A stretch of 64,000 nucleotides of DNA from positions 1-64,000 of the forward strand of contig NZ_NMWV01000005.1 of NCBI RefSeq assembly GCF_002860405.1. Reading direction: 5' to 3'. The translations under genes and the position numbers were made by a program. Below, one piece after another: positions 34,584-42,952 of the stretch. The stretch comes from Bifidobacterium imperatoris (lineage in GTDB: Bacteria; Actinomycetota; Actinomycetes; Actinomycetales; Bifidobacteriaceae). Below the pieces are notes generated by a model. That model saw only the letters and a program-made list of their open reading frames with translations, was not told the DNA's origin and searched no databases. How positions within the stretch are numbered: position 1 is the stretch's first letter; each line of letters starts with the position of its first letter.

Positions 34584-35277
34584 TGTCATTGCTCAAATCT
34601 ATGGAATAAGGAACGTCGAGGATGCGCGCATGGTGATTGATTTGGGCGGCGAACATATCGGGGTCTCCTACGGCAAAATCAAGCGTACGCCAGGCCAGCT
34701 GGATTGTGCACGAGCAAAGGAGATTTTCGAAGGCGTACAGCCTGAAGCCGTGCGCATCGGTCTGACCGTTGCTGAAGACATCGATGAAATCAGCGAGAAC
34801 CTGCGCGAGGCAATGCCCGATGTGCTGCACCTGTCAGGAGATATCGAGGGCATCTCTCCCGCTGAGGTTGCGGAGCTCAAAAGCCGGTTCCCCGGGCTCA
34901 AAATCATGCAGGCCATTCCGGTACTGGCCGGTGTGCCGCTCGAAGAGCAGAAGGTCATGCAGTATGTGAAGGACTACGAATCCGTTTCTGACTTCTTCCT
35001 CATCGACACCAAGGCTCCAGCCGCAGGCGATATCGGGGCAACCGGACTGACCCATGACCGTGCCATTGACCGTGACATCATCGAATCCACCGATGTGCCA
35101 TGCATCATCGCAGGCGGATTGGACGCATCCAACGTGGCCGAGGCAATCTACGACACCCATCCGTATGGCGTCGATTCCTTCTCGCTGACCAACTATGACG
35201 ATGAGCGCGCCAACACGGATCGATGCAAGGACCCGGCCAAGGTGGAAGCCTTCATCAAGGCGGCTAAAGATGCCTAA
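34576..35277 (+). CDS. TrpF-like (phosphoribosylanthranilate isomerase-fold) protein of unknown reaction
   Basis: A 233-residue TIM-barrel protein resembling TrpF from end to end. The first strand reads AQIYGIRNVEDA, where TrpF has VKICGIT, so the catalytic general-base Cys is Tyr9. The second catalytic residue, the Asp in the TrpF LLD block, is kept in FFLIDTKAP. The C-terminal phosphate-binding part IIAGGLDASNV and a KDPAKVEAFI helix are also kept. TrpF does an Amadori rearrangement on a ribose phosphate, so a related aldose-ketose step on a ribose phosphate is plausible here. The start is a GTG after AGGAAAGGA, overlapping EcfA2; the gene overlaps the kinase that follows by 8 bases. It is not a normal tryptophan gene. 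Confidence 0.75.
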   Translation: MADVIAQIYGIRNVEDARMVIDLGGEHIGVSYGKIKRTPGQLDCARAKEIFEGVQPEAVRIGLTVAEDIDEISENLREAMPDVLHLSGDIEGISPAEVAELKSRFPGLKIMQAIPVLAGVPLEEQKVMQYVKDYESVSDFFLIDTKAPAAGDIGATGLTHDRAIDRDIIESTDVPCIIAGGLDASNVAEAIYDTHPYGVDSFSLTNYDDERANTDRCKDPAKVEAFIKAAKDA

Positions 35278-36226
35278 GGTCGTTGTTGTCGGTGATGCCA
35301 ATGTGGACATCATCGTGCCATACCCGCGCTTTCTCAATGAGCAACGCACACGGGTCGAGTATCCGCAGATCTCCATTGAAGGAGGCGGCACCTCGGCGAA
35401 TACGGCGGTGGCATTATCCAAACTCGGCGTGGATGTTTCGTTCGTCGGCACTGTGGGCGATGACCAGTATGGACGTTTCGTCATCCAGGATTTCAAAGAC
35501 AAGGGCATCGACGTAACCGGTCTGGTATCGGACTCCACCTTGAACACGGTCGGCGTATTCGCCTTTGTTGACGAGCATGGCGAACGATACCTGTGGGGTT
35601 GGCCCCGCGAACGCCAGTCGTTCGCGGTACTCGATGAGGACTTGGTGCCGATGCATATGATTCGCGAAGCCGACTGGGTGCACTCTTCAGGCATGTGCCT
35701 GGTCCATGACACCAGTGCCAGGGAAACGATCATCGACATCTTCCGTGAGGCTCATGAAGCCGGGGTTCCCACCTCCTTCGACCTGAACCTGCGCGTCGAT
35801 AACGGCGTACTCGACCCCGATTTCGCGAGTGCACTTGAGCGCATCATACCGAACGTCGACTATTTGCTGGGATCAGGGCCGGATGAATTCGCCTATCTCG
35901 GTGATGGCGACATGATGAGCAATGCCGCGGCTTATGCAGCAGATGGACGAACCGTCATCGTTCGAGACGGCGCTCGCGGTTCGGTTTCGCTCACTCGGGA
36001 TGATCGCACGGAAAGCGCCGCTTTCCACGTGGATGTCGAAGACACCATTGGTGCGGGAGACGTCTACAACGCGGGCTTTATCGCAGCAAGACTTGCCGGG
36101 CGCTCATTGGCTGAATCGCTGTGCGAAGGCAATGCCGTCTCCGCCTACAAAGTGGCTCGTCGCGGAGCTCGTTCCTCGCCTGATAGCGTTCAGCTGGATG
36201 CATTCCTCGCCGAACATGCCGTCTGA
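35270..36226 (+). CDS. PfkB-family sugar/nucleoside kinase
   Basis: A 318-residue ribokinase-superfamily kinase. N-terminal GDANVDIIV, the substrate loop EGGGTSANTA and the catalytic anion-hole motif DTIGAGDVYNAGF are present. A longer reading begins at 35195 but overlaps most of the TrpF-like C-terminus; the ATG at 35270 fits the family's usual start, with AAGG-like purines before it, and overlaps the previous stop by 8 bases. The tight coupling to the TrpF-like gene suggests that kinase and barrel work in sequence: phosphorylation of a ribose or nucleoside, then isomerisation. Confidence 0.88.
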   Translation: MPKVVVVGDANVDIIVPYPRFLNEQRTRVEYPQISIEGGGTSANTAVALSKLGVDVSFVGTVGDDQYGRFVIQDFKDKGIDVTGLVSDSTLNTVGVFAFVDEHGERYLWGWPRERQSFAVLDEDLVPMHMIREADWVHSSGMCLVHDTSARETIIDIFREAHEAGVPTSFDLNLRVDNGVLDPDFASALERIIPNVDYLLGSGPDEFAYLGDGDMMSNAAAYAADGRTVIVRDGARGSVSLTRDDRTESAAFHVDVEDTIGAGDVYNAGFIAARLAGRSLAESLCEGNAVSAYKVARRGARSSPDSVQLDAFLAEHAV

Positions 36227-36282
36227 GCGATCGTAACCCAAATACTTGCAACCCAAGGAAAACAACCAACGGAGGTAACACC

Positions 36283-37266
36283 ATGGAAAATAAGAAAAAA
36301 GTCATTCTCGACTGTGATCCCGGGCACGATGATGCGTTCGGCATCATGCTTGCCGTGCAGCATCTCGACGTGCTGGGCATTACGACTATCGGTGGCAATT
36401 GCACATTGGAGAACGTGACGCGCAACGCTATCAAAGTCTTGGAAGTGCTCGGTGCCGCCGATCGCATCGGTGTGTATCCGGGGCACAGCTGCCCGATGGT
36501 GGCACCATTGGTCACGGCACCACAATTCCATGGTGAGACCGGACTTGACGGCCCGGTGTTGCCCGAACCCACGCATGCGCCGCAAAACAAGCATGCGGTC
36601 GATTTCATCGTGGACACGGTGATGAACACCGACGACGTGACTCTGATCGCAACCGGGCCGCTGACCAATATCGCTGCCGCCATCAACCGTGAACCGCGTA
36701 TTGTCGATCGTGTCAAGGAACTGTGCATCATGGGCGGTTCTGTGACCTACGGCAACTGGACGCCTGCCGCCGAATTCAACATTTTCGTCGATCCCGAGGC
36801 TGCATCCCGCGTCTTCAATTCTGGTATGCATGTAAAGATGACCGGCATCAACCTGACCCGTCAATGCGAACTGACTGCCAAGCATGTGGCCAAGTTCCGC
36901 GAAATCGGTACCAAGGCGGCGAACCTTGCCGCAGATCTGACCGATTTCTTCATCGGGGCATGCGAGGAGGAATCCGAGCTGACCGGTGCTACCATGCACG
37001 ATGCATGCGCCGTGGCCTGGATCATCGATCCCAAGCTGATCACCGCAGTGCCGATGCACATCGATGTGGAATTGCACGGCGCCCTCACTCGTGGCATGAC
37101 CGTATGCGATTACCGCCACCTGCGCGGCACCAAGCCGGCTGTGGATCTCGAACGAACCCCAACCATGGGATACCGCGGTGAGCAACCGAATGCAGAGGCC
37201 GCGTTGGAACTCGATTTCCCCGGTTTCGTCGACCTGCTGAACAGCACGCTCGAAAACTACGACTAA
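36283..37266 (+). CDS. Ribonucleoside hydrolase (first copy)
   Basis: A 327-residue cytoplasmic inosine/uridine-preferring-type nucleoside hydrolase. The calcium-binding N-terminal motif is DCDPGHDD (residues 10-17). GPLTNIA and the C-terminal HDACAVAW block, with Asp and His of the active site, are also present. It hydrolyses ribonucleosides to base and ribose. GGAGG lies before the ATG. It lies in the middle of the ECF operon, paralogous to the hydrolase at 41923; the base preference cannot be read from sequence. Confidence 0.93.
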   Translation: MENKKKVILDCDPGHDDAFGIMLAVQHLDVLGITTIGGNCTLENVTRNAIKVLEVLGAADRIGVYPGHSCPMVAPLVTAPQFHGETGLDGPVLPEPTHAPQNKHAVDFIVDTVMNTDDVTLIATGPLTNIAAAINREPRIVDRVKELCIMGGSVTYGNWTPAAEFNIFVDPEAASRVFNSGMHVKMTGINLTRQCELTAKHVAKFREIGTKAANLAADLTDFFIGACEEESELTGATMHDACAVAWIIDPKLITAVPMHIDVELHGALTRGMTVCDYRHLRGTKPAVDLERTPTMGYRGEQPNAEAALELDFPGFVDLLNSTLENYD

Positions 37267-37382
37267 GTCTTACCCCTCTGAATTCCCCCTCTGCGCCGCC
37301 GGTCGACGCATCCAACCCTGTATCGGCCGGCTGCGCTTTCCCACTCCACTACAACACGATGAACACGCGAAAGGAGCACCTC

Positions 37383-38063
37383 ATGGATTGCCGATATGTG
37401 CTATGGGATTTCGACGGTACCCTCGCCGACACCAGCCATGACGTATGGGCTTCACTTGTGTATGCCGCGCAACGTTCAGGTGGAGTAATGGAAGATTCCT
37501 ACATGCGCGATGACGCCAACCTAGCCGATTCCATGGCGGAAATCATCCAGCATGTGCATCCTTATCCCGGGGATGCGTATCTGGAGACATTCGACGAGGA
37601 CGTGCGAGTGCACTACCGCACCATCAATGATTTTTCACACACCGAGTTCTACCCGGGAATTCGACTCATATTGGATGAATTGCTTGAGCAGGGTATTCGT
37701 AACGCCATTGTCACCAATAAGCCGGAACGTGCGTTGACGCGCGTTCTTGGCAATAAAGGCTGGACGGACTTATTCGACGATTGGATTTGCCCGGATTCCA
37801 CATCTGGTAATGAGACGAACAAAACCGACATGATTGCGCAGATGCTGACGAAGCACGGCATTACGCCACGACAATGCCTGTATGTGGGGGACACCTTCAG
37901 TGATGTCGAGGCGGCGCGGGACAACGGCGTCGCGTCAATTGCGGTTGCTTACGGAGACGGTGACGAAATGGCACTGCTCAACAGCGGGCCCGTTTATGTG
38001 GCACGTGACGTCACCCAATTGCATGACATCATCAACGATGTCGTTATGCGCAAAGGAGCATGA
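37383..38063 (+). CDS. HAD-superfamily phosphatase (phosphoglycolate-phosphatase-like)
   Basis: A 226-residue HAD hydrolase with motif I DFDGTLAD, motif II IVTNKP, and motif III/IV GDTFSDVEAARDNG, plus a helical cap between motifs I and II. The start at 37383 follows AAAGGAG; an earlier ATG at 37359 would place this site inside the gene. It resembles Gph/PpaX-type phosphatases. Its place between a nucleoside hydrolase and an alcohol dehydrogenase suggests dephosphorylation of a pathway intermediate such as a nucleotide, ribose phosphate or C2-phosphate. Confidence 0.88.
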   Translation: MDCRYVLWDFDGTLADTSHDVWASLVYAAQRSGGVMEDSYMRDDANLADSMAEIIQHVHPYPGDAYLETFDEDVRVHYRTINDFSHTEFYPGIRLILDELLEQGIRNAIVTNKPERALTRVLGNKGWTDLFDDWICPDSTSGNETNKTDMIAQMLTKHGITPRQCLYVGDTFSDVEAARDNGVASIAVAYGDGDEMALLNSGPVYVARDVTQLHDIINDVVMRKGA

Positions 38064-38064
38064 T

Positions 38065-39270
38065 ATGCGCGATTTCACCATTTGCATCGGCACCACATTC
38101 GTATTCGGCCATGATGCCGAAACGAAAATCGGTGCCTCACTCGGCGCGAAGGGCATCACCCATGTGCTGATCCACCACGATGGCGGAGCCTATCTTGAGA
38201 CAAACGGGCTACTCGATACTGTGCGCAAAAGCCTTGATGCAGCAGGCATCGCCTATACGGAACTTGGTGGCGTGGAGCCTAATCCCAGACTGGCATTGGT
38301 GCGCAAGGGCATCGCCATCGCCAAAGCCTTCAATGTTGACGCAGTCGTGGCCATAGGCGGCGGCAGCGTTATCGATTCAGCCAAAGCCATCGCTTTGGGA
38401 GCCGCCGGCGAACACGAGGTATGGGACTACTTTACTGGCATGGCACCAGTGGAACGTACACTGCCCGTTGCCGTGGTGCTGACATGCCCTGCGTCCGGTA
38501 GCGAGTCAAGCCAAGTCACCGTGATCAATAACGAACAGGACCACGTCAAAATCACCTTAAGCGAGCCTCCTCTTCGCCCGGCGTTCGCCTTCATGAACCC
38601 TGCACTCAGCACCACAGTGCCTGCATTCCCCACAGCTTGCGGCATCGTAGACATGTTCTCCCATATTTGCGAACGATATTTCAGCGCTGACGAGGAGATC
38701 GGCGTTATCGATCGCATGGCCGAAGGTGCGCTGCGCACACTGGTCGATATCGGCCCAAAGTCGCTGGCCAATCTTGCCGACTACGATCTGAGGGCGCAGA
38801 TCATGTGGATTTCCACCATCGCACAAAACAACACCTTGGGCGTAGGTAGGGAACAGGATTGGTCCACCCATCTGATCGCCAACGAATTAAGCGCACTGTA
38901 TGACACCCCTCATGGTGCGACGTTGTCAATCATTATGGGATCGTGGATGCGCGTGGCATCTGAGCGCGCACCCATGCGCTTTGCCCGCTATGCCAGCGAA
39001 GTATTCGGTATTGAAGCCGGTTCGTTGAGCGAAGCCGAACTTGCCGAACGCGGCATCCGTGCAACCGAAGCGTTTTTCCAGTCGCTTGATATGCCCATCA
39101 GTTTTGCTGATTTCAACCTACCGACCGATGGTATCGAACAGATGCTCGACAACATCGATTTCTATGGTCCGGACAACACCATCGGCTCCATCGCCCATCT
39201 GAATCGTGCCGACTGTCGTTCCATCTATGAAATGGCGGCGGGAAAAACCGCTCAAGGAAAGGAGTCCTGA
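38065..39270 (+). CDS. Iron-containing alcohol dehydrogenase
   Basis: A 401-residue group III Fe-ADH (YqhD/BDH type). The nucleotide motif is IGGGSVIDSAKAI; the metal ligands are predicted as Asp and His in GIVDMFSH, His in DWSTHLI and His in DTPHGATLS. AAAGGAG overlaps the end of the HAD gene and lies 5 bases before the ATG. YqhD-type enzymes reduce short aldehydes, for example glycolaldehyde, with NADPH. In a nucleoside-breakdown operon this hints that an aldehyde fragment is formed, which ordinary ribose salvage would not produce. Confidence 0.88.
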   Translation: MRDFTICIGTTFVFGHDAETKIGASLGAKGITHVLIHHDGGAYLETNGLLDTVRKSLDAAGIAYTELGGVEPNPRLALVRKGIAIAKAFNVDAVVAIGGGSVIDSAKAIALGAAGEHEVWDYFTGMAPVERTLPVAVVLTCPASGSESSQVTVINNEQDHVKITLSEPPLRPAFAFMNPALSTTVPAFPTACGIVDMFSHICERYFSADEEIGVIDRMAEGALRTLVDIGPKSLANLADYDLRAQIMWISTIAQNNTLGVGREQDWSTHLIANELSALYDTPHGATLSIIMGSWMRVASERAPMRFARYASEVFGIEAGSLSEAELAERGIRATEAFFQSLDMPISFADFNLPTDGIEQMLDNIDFYGPDNTIGSIAHLNRADCRSIYEMAAGKTAQGKES

Positions 39271-40172
39271 TGCGCATATTGAACTTTGGATCGTTGAACA
39301 TTGACTATGTCTATGGTGTTGATCGATTTGCCGCCAAAGGGCAGACCATCACATCTCGTTCGCTTGACGTGTTTCCGGGCGGAAAAGGGCTGAACCAGTC
39401 GATTGCATTGGCCCGGGCCGGCGCCGATGTGCATCATGCCGGCCAAGTTGGCCAAGATGGTGTGTTCCTTCGTGAACTGCTTGAATCCTGTGGGGTGGGC
39501 GTCGAATCGGTGAAGGTTCGTGACGATGTACGCAGCGGTAATGCCATCATTCAGAATGATGCCGAGGGAGACAACTGCATCGTGCTGTATCCGGGGGCGA
39601 ATCGTGCCATCGACCGTGATTTCGTCGATCAGGCGCTTGCCGAATACGGCCAAGGTGATTGGCTGCTGTTGCAGAATGAAATCAGCGAACTGCCGTATAT
39701 CGTCTCCTGTGCCAAGGCGCGTGGCATGGTTATTGTACTCAATCCCTCGCCGGCCGATGCATTGCTCGACGGCGTGGATCTTGATGCCATCGACTGTTTT
39801 GTGCTGAACGAAGGCGAAGCGGCTGCGCTGACGGGAACCAACGGTGATGGCGAGCATCTTCTCAATGCCATGCATCTGCGTTTCCCCCATGCGCAGATAG
39901 TGCTCACCTTAGGCGAAGACGGATCGATGTATATGCGCGGCGACGAGGTTCTCGCTCAGCGCGCATACCTTGTGGAAACCGTCGACACCACGGCGGCTGG
40001 TGACACCTTCACTGGATACCTACTTGCCGATTTGGCGGGCGGTGAACCTATCGCTCATGCACTGGACTTCGCCGCACGCGCATCTGCTCTTGCGGTGTCG
40101 AAAAAAGGCGCAGCGCCTTCAATCCCCATGCGAGAGGAGGTTGCTGGTTTTACTCCGAGCATGCGCTCATAA
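39270..40172 (+). CDS. rbsK: Ribokinase
   Basis: A 300-residue PfkB kinase resembling RbsK: GSLNIDYVY at the N-terminus, FPGGKGLNQSIA for substrate binding and DTTAAGDTFTGY for catalysis. It phosphorylates ribose, released by the nucleoside hydrolases, to ribose 5-phosphate for the pentose-phosphate and bifid-shunt enzymes. AAGGAAAGGAG precedes the ATG, which overlaps the previous stop in TGATG. It is the third PfkB module of the locus, counting the one fused to the repressor. Confidence 0.9.
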   Translation: MRILNFGSLNIDYVYGVDRFAAKGQTITSRSLDVFPGGKGLNQSIALARAGADVHHAGQVGQDGVFLRELLESCGVGVESVKVRDDVRSGNAIIQNDAEGDNCIVLYPGANRAIDRDFVDQALAEYGQGDWLLLQNEISELPYIVSCAKARGMVIVLNPSPADALLDGVDLDAIDCFVLNEGEAAALTGTNGDGEHLLNAMHLRFPHAQIVLTLGEDGSMYMRGDEVLAQRAYLVETVDTTAAGDTFTGYLLADLAGGEPIAHALDFAARASALAVSKKGAAPSIPMREEVAGFTPSMRS

Positions 40173-40222
40173 AACAATCCATTCGTTGCATTACATGTTG
40201 CAATCAATAGAAAGGAATTACC

Positions 40223-41668
40223 ATGGCAGAAACCGCTGTCAAGGAGAAGGCGAACGGCATCCCGGTGCCCGAGGAAGGTACCGAGGAATTCGCCCGTATG
40301 AACAAGATGGCAAAGGTAGCCATCCCGATCGTGCTGATCATCTTCACTATGGGCGTGCTGCAGCAGCAGGCCTTCGGCATGATCTACGTCAATATCGGTG
40401 ACCAGCTCGGCCAGGCTAATCTCGCCCCGCTGATCACCTCGATTCCGGGCATCGTGCTCGGCATCGTGTGCGTCGTCTACGGCTCGCTCGGCGACTTCGT
40501 GTCCTTGAAGAAGATGATGATTCTCGGCACGATAGTGTTCGTCCTCGGTTCGATTCTCGGCTGCTTCGGCGATCTGAGCATCTGGATCGTTATCGCCGCG
40601 CGTACCGTGCAGTCCGCAGGCTGGCAGGTCTCCGGTTCCATCTTCCTGGTTCTCGTCTCCAAGTACATCGAGAAGAAGAAGCGAGTCATCTGGTATGGCG
40701 TGTTCGTCGCAGTCTTCCGCATCGCCGCGGCATTGGGCGTCTTCCTCGCCGGCTACATGACCCTCGTTGATTGGCGCATCCTCTTCGGTATCGGCATTAT
40801 CGCAATCTTCTTCATTCCGATTCTTGCCAAGAACCTGCCGGATGAGCACGCCAAGGGCGCTCGCATCGATGTGATCGGTTTCACCCTCATCGGCCTGTTC
40901 GCCGGTTCCGTGACCATGTTCTTCACCGATATGAATATCTTCTGGGGGGCTGCTGTACTGATCACCGGCGTGGCATTCGTGGTTTACATCAACAAGGCCA
41001 CTGACCCGTTCATCACCCCGAAGATGCTTACCAACCCGGCCTTCGCCATGACCATGATCGTCATCTTCGTCGGCTACTTCTTCAGCTACACCCTAAACGC
41101 TGGTTGCAATGCCATCGGTCTGAACGTGTACGGCATCGACTCCTCCCAGGTCTCCAACCTGCTCGTGTGGTCGATTATCCTCGCAGCCATCATGGGCTTT
41201 GCCGCAGGACCCATCATCCAGAAGATTGGCCGCAAGGCCTCTATCATTCTGGCTCTCGCCTGCATGGGCGGCGGTCTGATCGCCGTGGCGTTCCTCATCC
41301 CGATGGGCCAGATTTGGGCTCTTGCCGTGGCCCCGTGCATCTACTACTTCGGTACTTCCTTCTTCTACCAGCCGATTGTGGACACCGCAACGCTGACCGT
41401 GGAAGCCGAGGAATCCGGACGTGCATTGGGCTTCAACGATCTGATGCAGGCCATCACCGGTTCTGTGGGTGTGGCGATCTTTGGCCAGCTCATGGCCAAT
41501 GGCGCCATGAGCGGCGGCTCGCTGTTCGGCACTGACGCCGGTCCGGCTTCCACTTACGCCAATGTCTTCATGATCGGCGGCATCATCATTCTGGGTGCTC
41601 TGGTCATCTTCATCTGCTCCATGAAGATGATTTACAGCCGCTCCCGTGTTGCCGCAGACGAAAACTAA
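40223..41668 (+). CDS. MFS permease, DHA2-like (first of a paralogous pair)
   Basis: A 481-residue membrane protein with about fourteen hydrophobic segments, of the EmrB/QacA type. The loop VYGSLGDFVSLKKM corresponds to the MFS signature; the same sequence with few changes is in the paralogue at 42953. AAAGGAATTACC precedes the ATG. In this locus it is more likely a nucleoside or nucleobase carrier than a drug pump. It ends at a hairpin terminator, which closes the first transcription unit. Confidence 0.85.
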   Translation: MAETAVKEKANGIPVPEEGTEEFARMNKMAKVAIPIVLIIFTMGVLQQQAFGMIYVNIGDQLGQANLAPLITSIPGIVLGIVCVVYGSLGDFVSLKKMMILGTIVFVLGSILGCFGDLSIWIVIAARTVQSAGWQVSGSIFLVLVSKYIEKKKRVIWYGVFVAVFRIAAALGVFLAGYMTLVDWRILFGIGIIAIFFIPILAKNLPDEHAKGARIDVIGFTLIGLFAGSVTMFFTDMNIFWGAAVLITGVAFVVYINKATDPFITPKMLTNPAFAMTMIVIFVGYFFSYTLNAGCNAIGLNVYGIDSSQVSNLLVWSIILAAIMGFAAGPIIQKIGRKASIILALACMGGGLIAVAFLIPMGQIWALAVAPCIYYFGTSFFYQPIVDTATLTVEAEESGRALGFNDLMQAITGSVGVAIFGQLMANGAMSGGSLFGTDAGPASTYANVFMIGGIIILGALVIFICSMKMIYSRSRVAADEN

Positions 41669-41714
41669 TCCCAAGCAAACCTGGATTCGCGCCATAGCGT
41701 AATCCAACATCACC

Positions 41715-41747
41715 AAACCCGCAGCCTTATTGAGGTTGCGGGTTTTC
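41715..41747 (+). terminator. Hairpin terminator after the first MFS permease
   Basis: AACCCGCAGCC pairs with GGTTGCGGGTT (one mismatch) around a 7-base loop, followed by TTCC. It separates the ECF operon from the second nucleoside hydrolase unit. Confidence 0.8.
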
Positions 41748-41857
41748 CTATTGCTGCGTGCGGTAGCGCATTCGGCAGTACATCTATCGCGTTCCCATCG
41801 ACGGCAGCGCACAGTCAAGCCACGCCCAGCAATTCGGCAAGAATGCGACGCTCTCGT

Positions 41858-41863
41858 TACTAT
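41858..41863 (+). promoter_or_regulatory. Possible -10 box before the second nucleoside hydrolase
   Basis: TACTAT matches the -10 consensus at five positions. No good -35 is seen at the right distance. Transcription would start at about 41870, just before the short leader ORF. Confidence 0.4.
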
Positions 41864-41878
41864 TAACAAGGTAAATCA

Positions 41879-41926
41879 ATGGCCATCCTGACCATGATCG
41901 ACAAGCATAGGAAGGCACTTGCATGA
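41879..41926 (+). CDS. Short leader ORF coupled to the second nucleoside hydrolase
   Basis: A 15-codon ORF, MAILTMIDKHRKALA, starts at an ATG with AAGG 8 bases before it. Its TGA overlaps the ATG of the nucleoside hydrolase in ATGA. This is the arrangement of a translated upstream ORF that feeds ribosomes into the next gene. There is no composition bias pointing to attenuation. It may be chance, since the AGGAAGG within it can serve the hydrolase directly. Confidence 0.3.
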   Translation: MAILTMIDKHRKALA

Positions 41927-42882
41927 CTAAGAAACTGATTCTTGATCTCGATACCGGTGTGGATGACGCCCTCGCCATCTCATATGCGCTTGGCAGCCCG
42001 GAAGTGGAGCTTATCGGCATCACTGGTACGTATGGCAATGTGCTGCTTGATCAGGGCGTGCGCAACTCCTTGGCCATCACCGACCTGCTCGGCCATCCTG
42101 AAGTCAAGGTTTATAAGGGCCTTCCGCATTCCAGCACCACCGATTCCTTCGAGGTGCTGGATATTTCCGCGTTCATCCATGGTAAGAACGGCATTGGCGA
42201 TGTGGATATTCCGGATTCCAACCGTGAGCCGGAAACCGAATCCGCGGTGGACTTCATCATCGATGCGGTTAAAACCTATGGCAAGGATTTGATCTATGTG
42301 CCGACTGGCCCGATGACCAACATTGCCGCCGCTCTGAAGAAAGCGCCCGAAATCAAGGACGAAATCGGCAAGATTGTGCTCATGGGCGGAGCTCTTACCG
42401 TATGCGGCAACGTGAACGCTTGGGAGGAGGCTAATATCTCCCAGGATCCGGATGCCGCGGATTATCTGTTCCGCTCCGGCGCCCCGGCAACCATGGTGGG
42501 CCTCGATGTCACCCTGCAGACGCTGCTCACCTACAAGGAAACCCAGACCTGGCGCGATCTCGGCACCAAGGCCGGCGCCTTCCTCGCGGACATGACCGAC
42601 TACTACATCAAGGCATATGAGACCACGTCCCCGCATCTGGGCGGCTGCGGCCTGCACGATCCGCTCGCGGTCGGCGTTGCCGTCGATCCCACGCTGATCA
42701 CCGCGCTGCCCGTCAACCTGAAGGTGGATGTAGAAGGCCCGACCCGCGGCCGCACCATCGGCGACAACACGCGCCTGAACGATCCGGTGAAAACCATGCA
42801 GGCCGCCGTCCAGGTGGACGTGCCGCGCTTCCTCGACGAATTCATGACCCGTATCACGGGACTTGCCAAGAACGCGCAGTAA
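41923..42882 (+). CDS. Ribonucleoside hydrolase (second copy)
   Basis: A 319-residue nucleoside hydrolase. The calcium motif is DLDTGVDD (residues 8-15), and GPMTNIAAA and the C-terminal GLHDPLAVGVA block are conserved. It differs widely from the copy at 36283, so the two likely have different base preferences. AGGAAGG precedes the ATG. It forms a second unit with a downstream MFS permease, mirroring the hydrolase and permease of the first unit. Confidence 0.93.
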   Translation: MTKKLILDLDTGVDDALAISYALGSPEVELIGITGTYGNVLLDQGVRNSLAITDLLGHPEVKVYKGLPHSSTTDSFEVLDISAFIHGKNGIGDVDIPDSNREPETESAVDFIIDAVKTYGKDLIYVPTGPMTNIAAALKKAPEIKDEIGKIVLMGGALTVCGNVNAWEEANISQDPDAADYLFRSGAPATMVGLDVTLQTLLTYKETQTWRDLGTKAGAFLADMTDYYIKAYETTSPHLGGCGLHDPLAVGVAVDPTLITALPVNLKVDVEGPTRGRTIGDNTRLNDPVKTMQAAVQVDVPRFLDEFMTRITGLAKNAQ

Positions 42883-42952
42883 GCCGTCCGTCAAGGCTTC
42901 CAATAGATTTTCCATTTTTCCCCAAAAGAGAGAAAGAAATAAAGGAATAATA

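Noticed and set aside
34576..35277. True trpF of tryptophan synthesis
   Set aside because: The catalytic Cys is replaced by Tyr and the gene is embedded in an ECF/kinase operon with no trp genes nearby.
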